This document shows, piece by piece, positions 7,879 to 15,536 of a DNA stretch of 51,104 nucleotides (the first letter of the stretch is position 1; each line of letters begins with the position of its first letter). The notes under the pieces are model-generated. The model did no database searches. It was not told the DNA's origin and was given only the letters and a program-made list of their open reading frames with translations. Origin of the DNA: Bin87 sp034428455 (GTDB taxonomy: Bacteria > Chloroflexota > Dehalococcoidia > Lucifugimonadales > UBA3495); assembly GCA_034428455.1 (NCBI GenBank), contig DAOUHZ010000098.1:1-51104 (forward strand), given 5' to 3'. A program made the translations under genes and the position numbers.

Positions 7879-9113
7879 AAACCGTCTACATCCAGTCCGT
7901 CGGCGGCGCCAGCGGCGATATGCTGCTGGGCGCGCTGCTGGACGCGGGCCTGGACTTGGGTGCCTTGAAAGACACTGTCGATGCCCTAGGTGTCTCTGGC
8001 GTCGACCTCTCCACCACCACCACCGAGACTCGCTGCGAGGTTCGCGGCACCCGGGCTCTGGTGGACGTGTCCGCCGCTCCGCGTTTCACACCCCAACAGA
8101 TGCTGGACGCGGTGGCCGGCGCTAACGGACTGTCGGAGTCAACCCGGGAGCGAGCATCGGCGGTGCTGAAGGCGCTGTTCGCCGCCGAAGCACGGGTCCA
8201 CGGGGATGATCCCGACCAGATCCACCTGCACGAGCTGGGTACCGCGGACACTTTAGTCGACGTGGTCGGAGTAGTCCACGGGTTAGAGCAACTTGGTGTC
8301 GAGCGCGTCTGCGCATCGCCGCTGGTCCTGGGCGAACCCGGCGGTCCGCGGCGACCCGGCGGGTACAGCAACCCCGCGCCGGCGACGCTGGAGATCATCG
8401 CAGCCGCCGGCGCGCCCGTTGCTCCTGAGCGACAGTTTCACGCCGGTGTCGGCGAGCTTACCACCCCCACCGGCGCGGCGCTGATAACCACCCTGGCCGA
8501 CGAGTTCCGCCAACCAGCCATGACCATCGACCGCATCGGAGTGGGCGCCGGCGGCAAGGACCCGGCCGCCTTTCCCAATGTCCTGCGCCTGTGGCTGGGG
8601 GAAACCGTCCCCGTCATTGCGAGCGCAGCGCGGCAATCTCCGGACGATAACGCCGCCCAACCCTTCGCCCGCTGGCAGGACAACATGGTGCTGCTGGAAA
8701 CCAACCTCGACAACGCCACCGGCGAGCAGCTGGGCTTCGCCATGGAACGGCTCTTCGAGGCCGGCGCGCTGGACGTTTGGCACACCCCGATCCAGATGAA
8801 GAAGAACCGCCCCGGCGTCCTGCTATCCGCCCTGGCTCCGGCCAGCCTGGAATCCCGCCTGGCGGAGGTGTTCCTGCGCGACACGCCGACGCTGGGGGTC
8901 CGCGTCCGCCCGGTAGGCCGCTACGTGGCCGACCGGGATATCGTAACGGTGGAAACGGAGTACGGCCCGATGCGGATAAAGCGCAAGTGGCTGGCCGGCG
9001 AGGTGGTCAGCGCGGCGCCGGAATATGAGGACGTTGCGGCAGCTGTGCGGGAGATCAACTTGTCATGGACAAGCATATCTCAATCCATCAAAGATTCCGA
9101 ACAAGCCTCATAA
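7875..9113 (+). CDS. larC: LarC, nickel insertion protein (single-frame form)
   Basis: A 412-residue LarC, which inserts nickel into the pincer cofactor. The N-terminal signature GGASGDMLLGALLDAG and HLHELGTADTLVDVVG mark the LarC1 part; METNLDNATGEQLGF-like and MKKNRPGVLL mark LarC2. Unlike the lactobacillal gene, which needs a programmed frameshift, this is one continuous frame. Two oddities: the linker between the halves (about residues 247-262) is encoded by a REP-like repeat (8612-8640), and the last 20 or so residues (SWTSISQSIKDSEQAS) do not look conserved and run into the end of the convergent HNH gene, overlapping it by 26 bp. This suggests the 3' end was rebuilt when the Septu-like pair arrived. 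Confidence 0.9.
   Translation: MKTVYIQSVGGASGDMLLGALLDAGLDLGALKDTVDALGVSGVDLSTTTTETRCEVRGTRALVDVSAAPRFTPQQMLDAVAGANGLSESTRERASAVLKALFAAEARVHGDDPDQIHLHELGTADTLVDVVGVVHGLEQLGVERVCASPLVLGEPGGPRRPGGYSNPAPATLEIIAAAGAPVAPERQFHAGVGELTTPTGAALITTLADEFRQPAMTIDRIGVGAGGKDPAAFPNVLRLWLGETVPVIASAARQSPDDNAAQPFARWQDNMVLLETNLDNATGEQLGFAMERLFEAGALDVWHTPIQMKKNRPGVLLSALAPASLESRLAEVFLRDTPTLGVRVRPVGRYVADRDIVTVETEYGPMRIKRKWLAGEVVSAAPEYEDVAAAVREINLSWTSISQSIKDSEQAS
8612..8640 (+). repeat. REP-like repeat inside larC
   Basis: The sequence begins CGTCATTGCGAGCGCAGCG and ends GCGGCAATCTC, the well-known GTCATTGCGAGC...GGCAATCTC interspersed repeat of many bacterial genomes. It has ATTGC/GCAAT arms. Here it lies in frame within larC and encodes VIASAARQS in the linker between the two LarC halves. 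Confidence 0.7.
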
Positions 9114-9870
9114 CGCCGGGATATTCATCATTCAGAACACATTTGATATATGCCTTAATGTAGCTTGAAAACGGTTGGCCCGGCTGTATAGCGGAATTCA
9201 ATTCGGCTGCCATCATCCCTATATCACCTGTATTCCACGCAGACTGGAGCCGATTTCGCAACGCTATCGCCCGATCCTGCCTTTGTTCAGGCAACAACAG
9301 ACCGGTGCCACGCCTGCCGGGGTTCTCATAGTCGGAATTCAGATCAAGATAATCAATTGTTATGCTGGCCATTGCTCTTTCCAGATACTGAACACCCTCG
9401 TCTTCTGCTGGGTTAATCAAACCCCTTTCAACATCCTTCACGAAATCGAAAAAGTCCTCTGCGGGAAGTCGCTGCACACAATTTCTGGGCTGCTGGCCAA
9501 CAGCGTTCGGGTTAACAAACCCGTCGTAGTCTGTGGTGCCGATGTTCCGCCTAGGCCAGAAGTTGGACTTCACGTCATTGCATCTTTTGCACGAATACAC
9601 AAGGTTGAGCCATTCCAACGAACTGGTTGGAAACTCTTCCTCCGGGCAAAAATGCTCGTTCTCGGGACGATTCTCTTCGGGGACACCGTTCACGCGCCAG
9701 TTTTCATCGCACCGTTTCTCGCAATATGCACAAATCCCGCCGAAATCGTACGTTAGCGCATCTCGGATCTGCCGGCGCTGGTCAAAGTCCAGTTCTGGAT
9801 AGCTATTGACGCCGCTGGCATCCAGCGCAGAGAAAATTGCGGGTTCCGGTGAACGTTGGACCGCGTGCAT
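9088..9870 (-). CDS. HNH endonuclease (PtuB-like), copy 2
   Basis: A 260-residue HNH nuclease with the same layout as copy 1: CAYC (Cys47/Cys50), an EHF core (Glu72-His73) and CKRC (Cys94/Cys97) with Asn98 and NDVKSN. It starts two bases after the ATPase stop. Outside the HNH core it shows little resemblance to copy 1, whereas the partner ATPases are close relatives. Its stop at 9088 lies inside the 3' end of larC, so the convergent genes share 26 bp. The likely role is the effector nuclease of a Septu-like defence pair. Confidence 0.82.
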   Translation of the reverse strand: MHAVQRSPEPAIFSALDASGVNSYPELDFDQRRQIRDALTYDFGGICAYCEKRCDENWRVNGVPEENRPENEHFCPEEEFPTSSLEWLNLVYSCKRCNDVKSNFWPRRNIGTTDYDGFVNPNAVGQQPRNCVQRLPAEDFFDFVKDVERGLINPAEDEGVQYLERAMASITIDYLDLNSDYENPGRRGTGLLLPEQRQDRAIALRNRLQSAWNTGDIGMMAAELNSAIQPGQPFSSYIKAYIKCVLNDEYPGVMRLVRNL

Positions 9871-9872
9871 AA

Positions 9873-11231
9873 TCAGCCGTTGTCTTGGTTTAAATCCTGC
9901 GATTGCAGGTATTTCTCCAACGCCTCGCCAAATTGCTGCTCGAACAGTTCCCGCTGTGCTTCCCTGGGGCCACCGGCCAGCAAATCACGGTTCACCAGTC
10001 GGCGCAGGCGTTGCATTTCCGCCTGCCGGTGTTTCTCTTCTTCGTCAGTGGGTCGCGGCCCTTCATCCCGCAGCCGGCGCAGATCCGCTGCGTTCCGGGC
10101 CGTTTCATCATCGGTCGGGTCGGTCACACCCATCATCGTGCGCAAAATCTCATCCGCGGTCCAACCTACGATGGCCTCGGTGTTCGGTCGATAAGTCACG
10201 ACGCCGTTTTCGTCGCGATCGAGCAGATGCACTTGCCCCGCCTTCAAACCGGCCACGACGAAGGGCGAATGAGTGGTGGCGAAAATCTGCAACCCTGGGA
10301 AATGGTGCAGCAGCGCCGGGATAACGCGCCGTTGCCAGGTGGGATGCAGGTGGTTTTCGATCTCGTCGATGAGGAGAATGGCCCGCCGTTTCTGCCAACC
10401 CGGCTCAAATTGGTGCATGAACAGAAGGCTGAGGGCTATCAGTCTGGTCCACCAAAGTGTCCCTTCGGTCCCAGCCGACAATGAGGTCATGTCCAGAGAG
10501 GATACGCCACGGTCGTTAGTCCTAACACGTAACCCTAGCTCAAGATGAGCATTTAGCGAGGGTAATCCGCTCTCAGATTCAACCTCGCGCACTACGCGCT
10601 CGTGCAACGGCGCATTTCCTAGAATAATTTCCTGGCATATTTTTTTTGCACAAGAATGCGCAACAGATAAAGCCTCTTGGAGACCCTGCCCCGCTTTTTG
10701 AGAGTTTTCTTCTGCTTTCGCTAGGACGAAAGGGTGAAGAAGTTCATGATACGCATATTCTCGCCCTTCCAGTGCTGATTCGTTTTGAATCACTCGTTGC
10801 AAAGCAGATACCGTGCCATGTATATAGTCTTCGCATAGCGTATGCGAAAGTGAATCGACACCGTAATAAGCGTGCAATTCAGAAGCCGCCACCAGTCCCT
10901 CTGTGGTTTGTGAGAAACCGTAACGCACCCTAGTCGCAGGTATGATAATGACGTTGAATCTCTCGTTGTCATGGTCATAGGTTTCTTCATCGTGTTCTAG
11001 AACGAGAGTGCTGTACTCGCCACGGATCAAGTTAAAGGGTTGACTCCCTATGTAGAACCGTTCAGGTCCACTAATATCGGGTGAGTTGTAGTTGACCAGC
11101 ACCTGCTCAAGCAGGGTGCTTTTACCGCTCGCGTTCGGCCCGATGAACACGTTCACGCGCTTATCAAATTTGAATTCGACTTCCCCTCTGAACGGCGGAA
11201 CATTCTTTATCGTCATCTCCGCAATGAACAT
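9873..11231 (-). CDS. Septu-like AAA/ABC-type ATPase (PtuA-like), copy 2
   Basis: A 452-residue ATPase paralogous to 4437-5831: Walker A GPNASGKST at residues 31-39, SLSAGTEGT signature, ILLIDEIENHLHP Walker B and ATTHSPFVVAGL H-loop. From signature to H-loop the two genes are nearly identical in protein and about 80% alike in DNA by eye; the middle part (about 45-180) diverges. The ATG at 11231 follows GGAGGTGA; longer in-frame starts up to 11279 would reach back to the DUF362 stop. It lies 48 bp downstream of DUF362, so it may be co-transcribed; a TAGAAT (11259-11254) between the two could be its own -10. Parts of the gene, for example 10620-10870, are visibly AT-richer than the flanks, consistent with transfer. 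Confidence 0.82.
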   Translation of the reverse strand: MFIAEMTIKNVPPFRGEVEFKFDKRVNVFIGPNASGKSTLLEQVLVNYNSPDISGPERFYIGSQPFNLIRGEYSTLVLEHDEETYDHDNERFNVIIIPATRVRYGFSQTTEGLVAASELHAYYGVDSLSHTLCEDYIHGTVSALQRVIQNESALEGREYAYHELLHPFVLAKAEENSQKAGQGLQEALSVAHSCAKKICQEIILGNAPLHERVVREVESESGLPSLNAHLELGLRVRTNDRGVSSLDMTSLSAGTEGTLWWTRLIALSLLFMHQFEPGWQKRRAILLIDEIENHLHPTWQRRVIPALLHHFPGLQIFATTHSPFVVAGLKAGQVHLLDRDENGVVTYRPNTEAIVGWTADEILRTMMGVTDPTDDETARNAADLRRLRDEGPRPTDEEEKHRQAEMQRLRRLVNRDLLAGGPREAQRELFEQQFGEALEKYLQSQDLNQDNG

Positions 11232-11279
11232 CAGAGTCACCTCCATGCTAACCATTCTACCCCAGCAGAACCCGCTCAC

Positions 11280-12419
11280 CTAATACGTCTCCCACAGCCG
11301 CCCCCACTCCGTCTTCAATGCCTTGCGCACCCGGCCCTTGCCGATGGTGTTCAGCCAATAGCCGTTGTGGTAGAGGTTGCTGGCGGTGTAAGCCCAGGCG
11401 GCGATGGGGGAGCGGAGCAGGGCGTTTTCCAGGGGCTTGAGGGGACCCCAGTAGATCATCTTCTGGCCGCGGCTGGCGAAGGTGTTCTCGTTGTCGGCGA
11501 AGTTCCAATTGACGCGGCTGATGTCCGGCTCGTCGCCGACCACCTCGATGTCCCGCAGGTCGCCGACGCCCAGGCCGCGCTCGTGGGCCAGGCGGATGAA
11601 CTTGAGGGACAGCGGGTCGAAACCCATCATGGAGGCCACCACCGCGTCAACGGCCACCTGGTCGGCGCCGGCGACGATGCGGTTCTTGATGTGCCACCGC
11701 ATCGCCCGCGGACCCGGCCCGTCGCCGGCGAACGTGCCGTCGGTGACGGCGAAGATGCCGGGGTGGATCTCCTGCTGGATGGCCAGCAGATCCACCAGTG
11801 TCTCGTGGATCACCGAGTGGGTCCAGTGGCGCTTGCGGTGCAGCAGGCCGCCAAAGGCGTTCTTCATGGCGCCGGTCATGGTGGTGAAGACGTGGGTCTT
11901 CATGGTTGGCAGGTGCACGATGTTCTTGCCGGAGAATATCTCCGGTATCTCGATGCCCTCGGGATAAATATCGTCAAGCACCAGCATCTCCGCCTTGGGC
12001 TCGTAGCGCACCCACGGCTCCGGCGGCGTGTCCAGGTGGTGGGTGCGCAGGCTGTACTTGTCCTGCACCGGTTTGTGCTTGTTGTTGACCTCGCCCTCGA
12101 AGGAATCGACGACGACGGTGCCGTTGTGGGCGGCGATGAGATCCCGGTGTCCCATGTTGTGCAGCCCGCGGATCACGCCCTCCAATTGCCACGGCGTCGT
12201 CGAGCAACCGGGATACCAGTGCTGCCACGAGATGTTGATCTTCAGCAACGTATCGTGCTCGGGTGACAGCACCGTCTCGGCGCCGGCCAACCTCATGGCC
12301 CGCTCCACATCGTCCAGCACCGTCTCTGGCGTGGTCGCAACCACGGACACCACTGGTGCGCCTGTGTGCCTCGCGCCCGCCGATTCCGTGGCGGTTCCCA
12401 ACTGTTCAACTGTGGTCAT
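11280..12419 (-). CDS. DUF362 domain-containing protein
   Basis: A 379-residue protein of the DUF362 family. The central MKTHVFTTMTGAMKNAFGGLLH block and the later AGADQVAVDAVVASMMGFD segment are the family hallmarks. There is no C-terminal ferredoxin-like cysteine motif. The biochemical role of the family is unsettled. I chose the ATG at 12419 over the TTG three bases earlier. Its 3' end (YTASNLYHNGYWLNT onwards) is the segment found again as a scrap at 3672-3785. Downstream on the same strand comes the second Septu-like pair. Confidence 0.85.
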   Translation of the reverse strand: MTTVEQLGTATESAGARHTGAPVVSVVATTPETVLDDVERAMRLAGAETVLSPEHDTLLKINISWQHWYPGCSTTPWQLEGVIRGLHNMGHRDLIAAHNGTVVVDSFEGEVNNKHKPVQDKYSLRTHHLDTPPEPWVRYEPKAEMLVLDDIYPEGIEIPEIFSGKNIVHLPTMKTHVFTTMTGAMKNAFGGLLHRKRHWTHSVIHETLVDLLAIQQEIHPGIFAVTDGTFAGDGPGPRAMRWHIKNRIVAGADQVAVDAVVASMMGFDPLSLKFIRLAHERGLGVGDLRDIEVVGDEPDISRVNWNFADNENTFASRGQKMIYWGPLKPLENALLRSPIAAWAYTASNLYHNGYWLNTIGKGRVRKALKTEWGRLWETY

Positions 12420-12442
12420 CAATTGTCTCCGATATTATTTCT

Positions 12443-12504
12443 ACATCGATATACAGGATACACAAGATATGAAGTTATATCCTGATCGTCCTGTATATCG
12501 ATGT
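12443..12504. terminator. Long AT-rich hairpin between LLM and DUF362 genes
   Basis: Perfect 16-bp inverted arms, ACATCGATATACAGGA (12443-12458) and TCCTGTATATCGATGT (12489-12504), with a 30-base loop. It begins 5 bp past the LLM stop codon on the minus strand and ends 24 bp before the DUF362 start. It resembles dispersed 'atcctg..cctgtatatc' spacer repeats and could be both a repeat element and a terminator or mRNA-stabilising hairpin. There is no clear T-run, so intrinsic termination is not certain. Confidence 0.6.
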
Positions 12505-12509
12505 CAAAA

Positions 12510-13634
12510 CTAATGTTTATTCCTGAAATGGGGGATGACGTATTCACCAAACAGGCGTATCGAGTTCATCACCTCTTCGTGGGTGGCATAGCCCGCCTGG
12601 AAGATCGGCATGATCTCGTCGACGCCCATGGCCTCGAACTCTTCGATCACCCGTATGCAGGCGTCGGGGTCGCCCACGCAGTAGCCGCCGCCGGCCAGGA
12701 GCTCCTCCGGTGTGGGCGGTTTCTGCTGTTGTGGATCCTCGGATGGACGGGACGGACCGCCGCCGCGGACGGCGTTGCCCTGCACGTAGAACTGGTACTC
12801 CTCGGGCACAGCGTCAGGATCCACGCCGGCCCACTCCAGCACGAACCGCTGACGGCTCTGCTCCAGGTACCACGCCGCCACCTCCGCCCCCTTCTGGCGG
12901 GCCCGGGCATCGTCCTCGTCGCAGAACCCGATGGTGGAGGCCACCACCTGCCGGTTGGTGAACCTGCCTACCGGAGTGGCGTGCTCAATGGCCTCGTAGT
13001 AGGCGTTCACCAGCCCGCGTGTCTTGTCGGTTCCGCCCAGGGTGTTCACCAGGCAGCCCACGCCCAACTGGCCGGCCAGGCGGAAGGTGTCCTCCTGGGT
13101 GCAGGCCATCCACAGGGGAGGATGGGGTTGCTGCAATGGCCTGGGGATGACCTCGCGCGGTGGGATGGTCCAGTTCTCACCGTCGTGGCTGAACACCTCG
13201 TCGCACCACATGCGAGGCAGGCATTCCAGAGTTTCGACCATCATACTCTGGGTAGTGGCCACGTCCGTGCCAAAGGGCGTGAGCTGGTAGGGTCCCTTGG
13301 TTCTGCCGACCCCCACGTCCACGCGGCCGTCGCTCAGGATGTCCAATGTAGACGCCCGTGCTGCGACGTGGAGAGGGTGATGCACCGGAGCCAGGACGAC
13401 GCCGAAGCCCAGCCGCATCTTCCTGGTGTGCTGTGCCATCACGGCCAGAGTCACCTCCGGCGCGGACGAGTGGGCAAACTCGGTGAGAAAGTGGTGCTCC
13501 ACCAGCCACACCCGCTCGAAACCCATCTCCTCCGCGTACTGCACCTGCTTCACCGCGTTCCACAGCGTGTCGTACTCCGCGGTGTCAGTCCACGGACGCG
13601 GCATCTGCAACTCATAGAACATCCCGAATTTCAT
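12510..13634 (-). CDS. LLM class flavin-dependent oxidoreductase
   Basis: A 374-residue bacterial-luciferase-like TIM-barrel monooxygenase (MKFGMFYELQMPRPW at the start; VWLVEHHFLTEF; SDGRVDVGVGRTKGPYQLTPFG; QQPHPPLWMAC). Family members use reduced FMN or F420 to oxidise or cleave organic substrates. It is one of four in this window, each from a different subfamily by eye. A Gln/Pro-rich loop near residues 298-315 looks like a local insertion. It lies downstream of an SDR gene (42 bp gap) and may act on the same substrate. Confidence 0.9.
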   Translation of the reverse strand: MKFGMFYELQMPRPWTDTAEYDTLWNAVKQVQYAEEMGFERVWLVEHHFLTEFAHSSAPEVTLAVMAQHTRKMRLGFGVVLAPVHHPLHVAARASTLDILSDGRVDVGVGRTKGPYQLTPFGTDVATTQSMMVETLECLPRMWCDEVFSHDGENWTIPPREVIPRPLQQPHPPLWMACTQEDTFRLAGQLGVGCLVNTLGGTDKTRGLVNAYYEAIEHATPVGRFTNRQVVASTIGFCDEDDARARQKGAEVAAWYLEQSRQRFVLEWAGVDPDAVPEEYQFYVQGNAVRGGGPSRPSEDPQQQKPPTPEELLAGGGYCVGDPDACIRVIEEFEAMGVDEIMPIFQAGYATHEEVMNSIRLFGEYVIPHFRNKH

Positions 13635-13676
13635 GGCGAATATCCTTTGGGCTTGTTGGTCAGCGTACTATCAATT

Positions 13677-14459
13677 CTACAACGCCGTCCATCCGCCATC
13701 GACGACCAGCAAGTGGCCGGTGGTGGCGCCGGCGGAGTCGCTGGCGAGGTAGATCGCCGCGCCCACCAGTTCCTCCGGGTCCATGCGCCGACCCAGAGGC
13801 ATCTTGACCGACAACTCGGCCCGAACTTCGTCGGCGTCGCGGTCGTCCGCTTCCAGCAGGCCGGGAGTGGTGGTCGGCCCGGGGCCGATGGCGTTGACGG
13901 TGATGCCGTGCTGGGCCCATTCCAGCGCCAGGACGCGGGTCAGGTTCGCCAACCCGCCCTTGCTGGCGCAGTAGGCAGCGCGGTTCACAGCGCCTACCAC
14001 CGCCATCTGGGAGGCGATGTTTATGATGCGGCCAAAGCCTTTGGGGATCATCAGCCTGGCCGCCGCCTGCGAGCAGAAAAAAGCGCCCTTCAGGTTGGTG
14101 TCCATCACCGCGTCCCAGTCTTCCTCGGTGACCTCCAGCGCCGGGGCGCGGCGACGGATGCCGGCGTTGTTGACCAGGATGTCCAGCCCGCCCAGGTCCT
14201 CGGCCATGCGGCGAATGGTGGGCCTGATTTCGGGAACGTCCTGCACGTCCAGATCGCCGGCCAAGCCGACCTGTCCCTCGTTGCGGATGCGCATCACCAC
14301 ATCTGACAGTCCCTCCCACGACTCGTCCGATGCCATATCGGTTACGGCCACGTCCGCGCCGGCCTGCGCCAATCCCACCGCCAGCGTGGCTCCGATACCG
14401 CGCGCCGCGCCGGTGACCAGCGCCTTTCGTCCCGTCAAGTCCAATCCTGCGAAGGGCAT
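13677..14459 (-). CDS. SDR family NAD(P)-dependent oxidoreductase
   Basis: A 260-residue classical short-chain dehydrogenase. The cofactor motif TGAARGIG is at residues 16-23, NNAG near 95, and the catalytic Ser...Tyr-x3-Lys is present (IASQ; AAYCASKGG). The C-terminus VDGGW is typical. Asp41 after the second strand favours NAD(H). It is probably co-transcribed with the LLM gene downstream. Confidence 0.92.
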   Translation of the reverse strand: MPFAGLDLTGRKALVTGAARGIGATLAVGLAQAGADVAVTDMASDESWEGLSDVVMRIRNEGQVGLAGDLDVQDVPEIRPTIRRMAEDLGGLDILVNNAGIRRRAPALEVTEEDWDAVMDTNLKGAFFCSQAAARLMIPKGFGRIINIASQMAVVGAVNRAAYCASKGGLANLTRVLALEWAQHGITVNAIGPGPTTTPGLLEADDRDADEVRAELSVKMPLGRRMDPEELVGAAIYLASDSAGATTGHLLVVDGGWTAL

Positions 14460-14535
14460 ACCGTTCTCCTGAGTTCCGCGATACGCCGGATGAGACGCTC
14501 GCTAGTGTCCCGGCATTATAACGATGATGTCGATT

Positions 14536-14544
14536 TGCTATACT
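14536..14544 (+). promoter_or_regulatory. Extended -10 promoter candidate
   Basis: TGCTATACT matches the extended -10 pattern TGnTATAAT and lies 44 bp upstream of the coiled-coil gene start, in the spacer between divergent genes. I see no good -35 box, which extended -10 promoters can lack. Confidence 0.4.
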
Positions 14545-14588
14545 GCTTGTGCGGGCGCATCACCCCACCTCTACCAAAAGGTATACAC

Positions 14589-15374
14589 ATGGTCACGCCA
14601 GAATCTAACGAACCGGATCTCGAAAACCGGGCCGCAGATGGTCCGGGTGAAGAGCTTACGAACCGTCAAATCATTGACGCCTTGCGGGACTTGAGCCGGC
14701 AACTGACTGCACAAGGCCAGCAGTTGAATGAACAAGGCCGGCAGCTGAACGAACAAGGCCGGCAGCTGACTGAACAGGGTCGCCAACAAGCCGAAACAAA
14801 CCGGCAACAGGCTGAAATGCGCCAGCAGCTGGCCGAACAGGGCCAGCAACTGGCTGAACAGGGCCGGCAACTGGCCGAAACAAACCGGCAACAGGCTGAA
14901 ATGCGGCGGGAGTTTATTGAGCGTACTGACAAGATGGACGTCCATCTTGCCTATCTCCGGGGAGCGCACGCCATAAATGCGGCACAGCGCAACGCCAGTC
15001 TAATTGCCGATGATATGGGCTATCAGATGATCCTGCAGTTGCCAAGGGAGGAGATGATCGGCTTTTCCAACATGGCGCGGGGAGTTGGCAAGCCAGAGGG
15101 CGACGTGAAGAGCTTCCGAGAAGCGGATTTGGTTTTGTTGGCGCGTGACGATAGTGGTCACCCCACGTACATCGCAGTCGAGGCATCGTACACCGTATCC
15201 GGCAGAGATATCAGTCGGGCCAGGCGGAATGCTGAATACCTTCAGGAGCTCACCGGCCTGTCGGCTAAGGGCGCGGTGGCCGGTGTTGAAATAGCGCCGG
15301 GGCGCGAGCAGAATGCCATAACCGATGGGGTGCATTGCTACCACATCCCGGTCCGAGACTTGGAGTCGGATTGA
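14589..15374 (+). CDS. Coiled-coil protein with heptad repeats and PD-(D/E)XK-like C-terminus
   Basis: A 261-residue protein. Residues about 38-112 consist of 7-residue repeats such as EQGRQLN, EQGRQLT and ETNRQQA, a long coiled coil encoded by a 21-bp tandem repeat. The C-terminal domain (about 130-261) has ADLVLLARD followed by YIAVEASYTV, resembling the Asp...Glu-x-Lys strand pair of PD-(D/E)XK nucleases as in DUF3782-type proteins, but with Ser in place of Lys, so activity is doubtful. AAAGG at 14577-14581 supports the ATG at 14589. Similar coiled-coil plus degenerate nuclease proteins are common in Cyanobacteria and Chloroflexota; the function is unknown to me. Confidence 0.65.
   Translation: MVTPESNEPDLENRAADGPGEELTNRQIIDALRDLSRQLTAQGQQLNEQGRQLNEQGRQLTEQGRQQAETNRQQAEMRQQLAEQGQQLAEQGRQLAETNRQQAEMRREFIERTDKMDVHLAYLRGAHAINAAQRNASLIADDMGYQMILQLPREEMIGFSNMARGVGKPEGDVKSFREADLVLLARDDSGHPTYIAVEASYTVSGRDISRARRNAEYLQELTGLSAKGAVAGVEIAPGREQNAITDGVHCYHIPVRDLESD
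14711..14906 (+). repeat. 21-bp tandem repeat array encoding coiled-coil heptads
   Basis: About nine in-frame copies of a 21-bp unit like GAACAAGGCCGGCAGCTGAC. A 31-bp segment is repeated exactly at 14791-14821 and 14875-14905, 84 bp (four units) apart, which points to recent repeat duplication or conversion. Confidence 0.85.
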
Positions 15375-15394
15375 TAGCTACACGGTTGCGGCGC

Positions 15395-15411
15395 GGATCA
15401 GGATCTGATCC
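15395..15411. terminator. Short hairpin after the coiled-coil gene
   Basis: GGATCAG (15395-15401) and CTGATCC (15405-15411) form a 7-bp stem with a 3-base loop 20 bp beyond the stop codon. No T-run follows, so it is only a possible terminator. The rest of the 15375-15536 spacer shows nothing else. Confidence 0.3.
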
Positions 15412-15536
15412 AACCCTTCCGCTCGTGCTGGTCCATAAAATGAACCGCGTGCGTGGCTGCTGTTCAGCGAAAGGTGTGGCTGGACAGGGCTATCGTGATG
15501 CCAGATAACTTTGCCCGCGAATGAGCAGGTAAGGGG

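Noticed and set aside
12501..14306. 601-codon plus-strand frame
   Set aside because: It runs opposite the LLM and SDR genes, has a His/Gln/Val-rich shadow composition and no motifs.
14711..14906. Possible CRISPR-like repeat array
   Set aside because: The 21-bp repeats are contiguous and in frame with no spacers; they encode a coiled coil.
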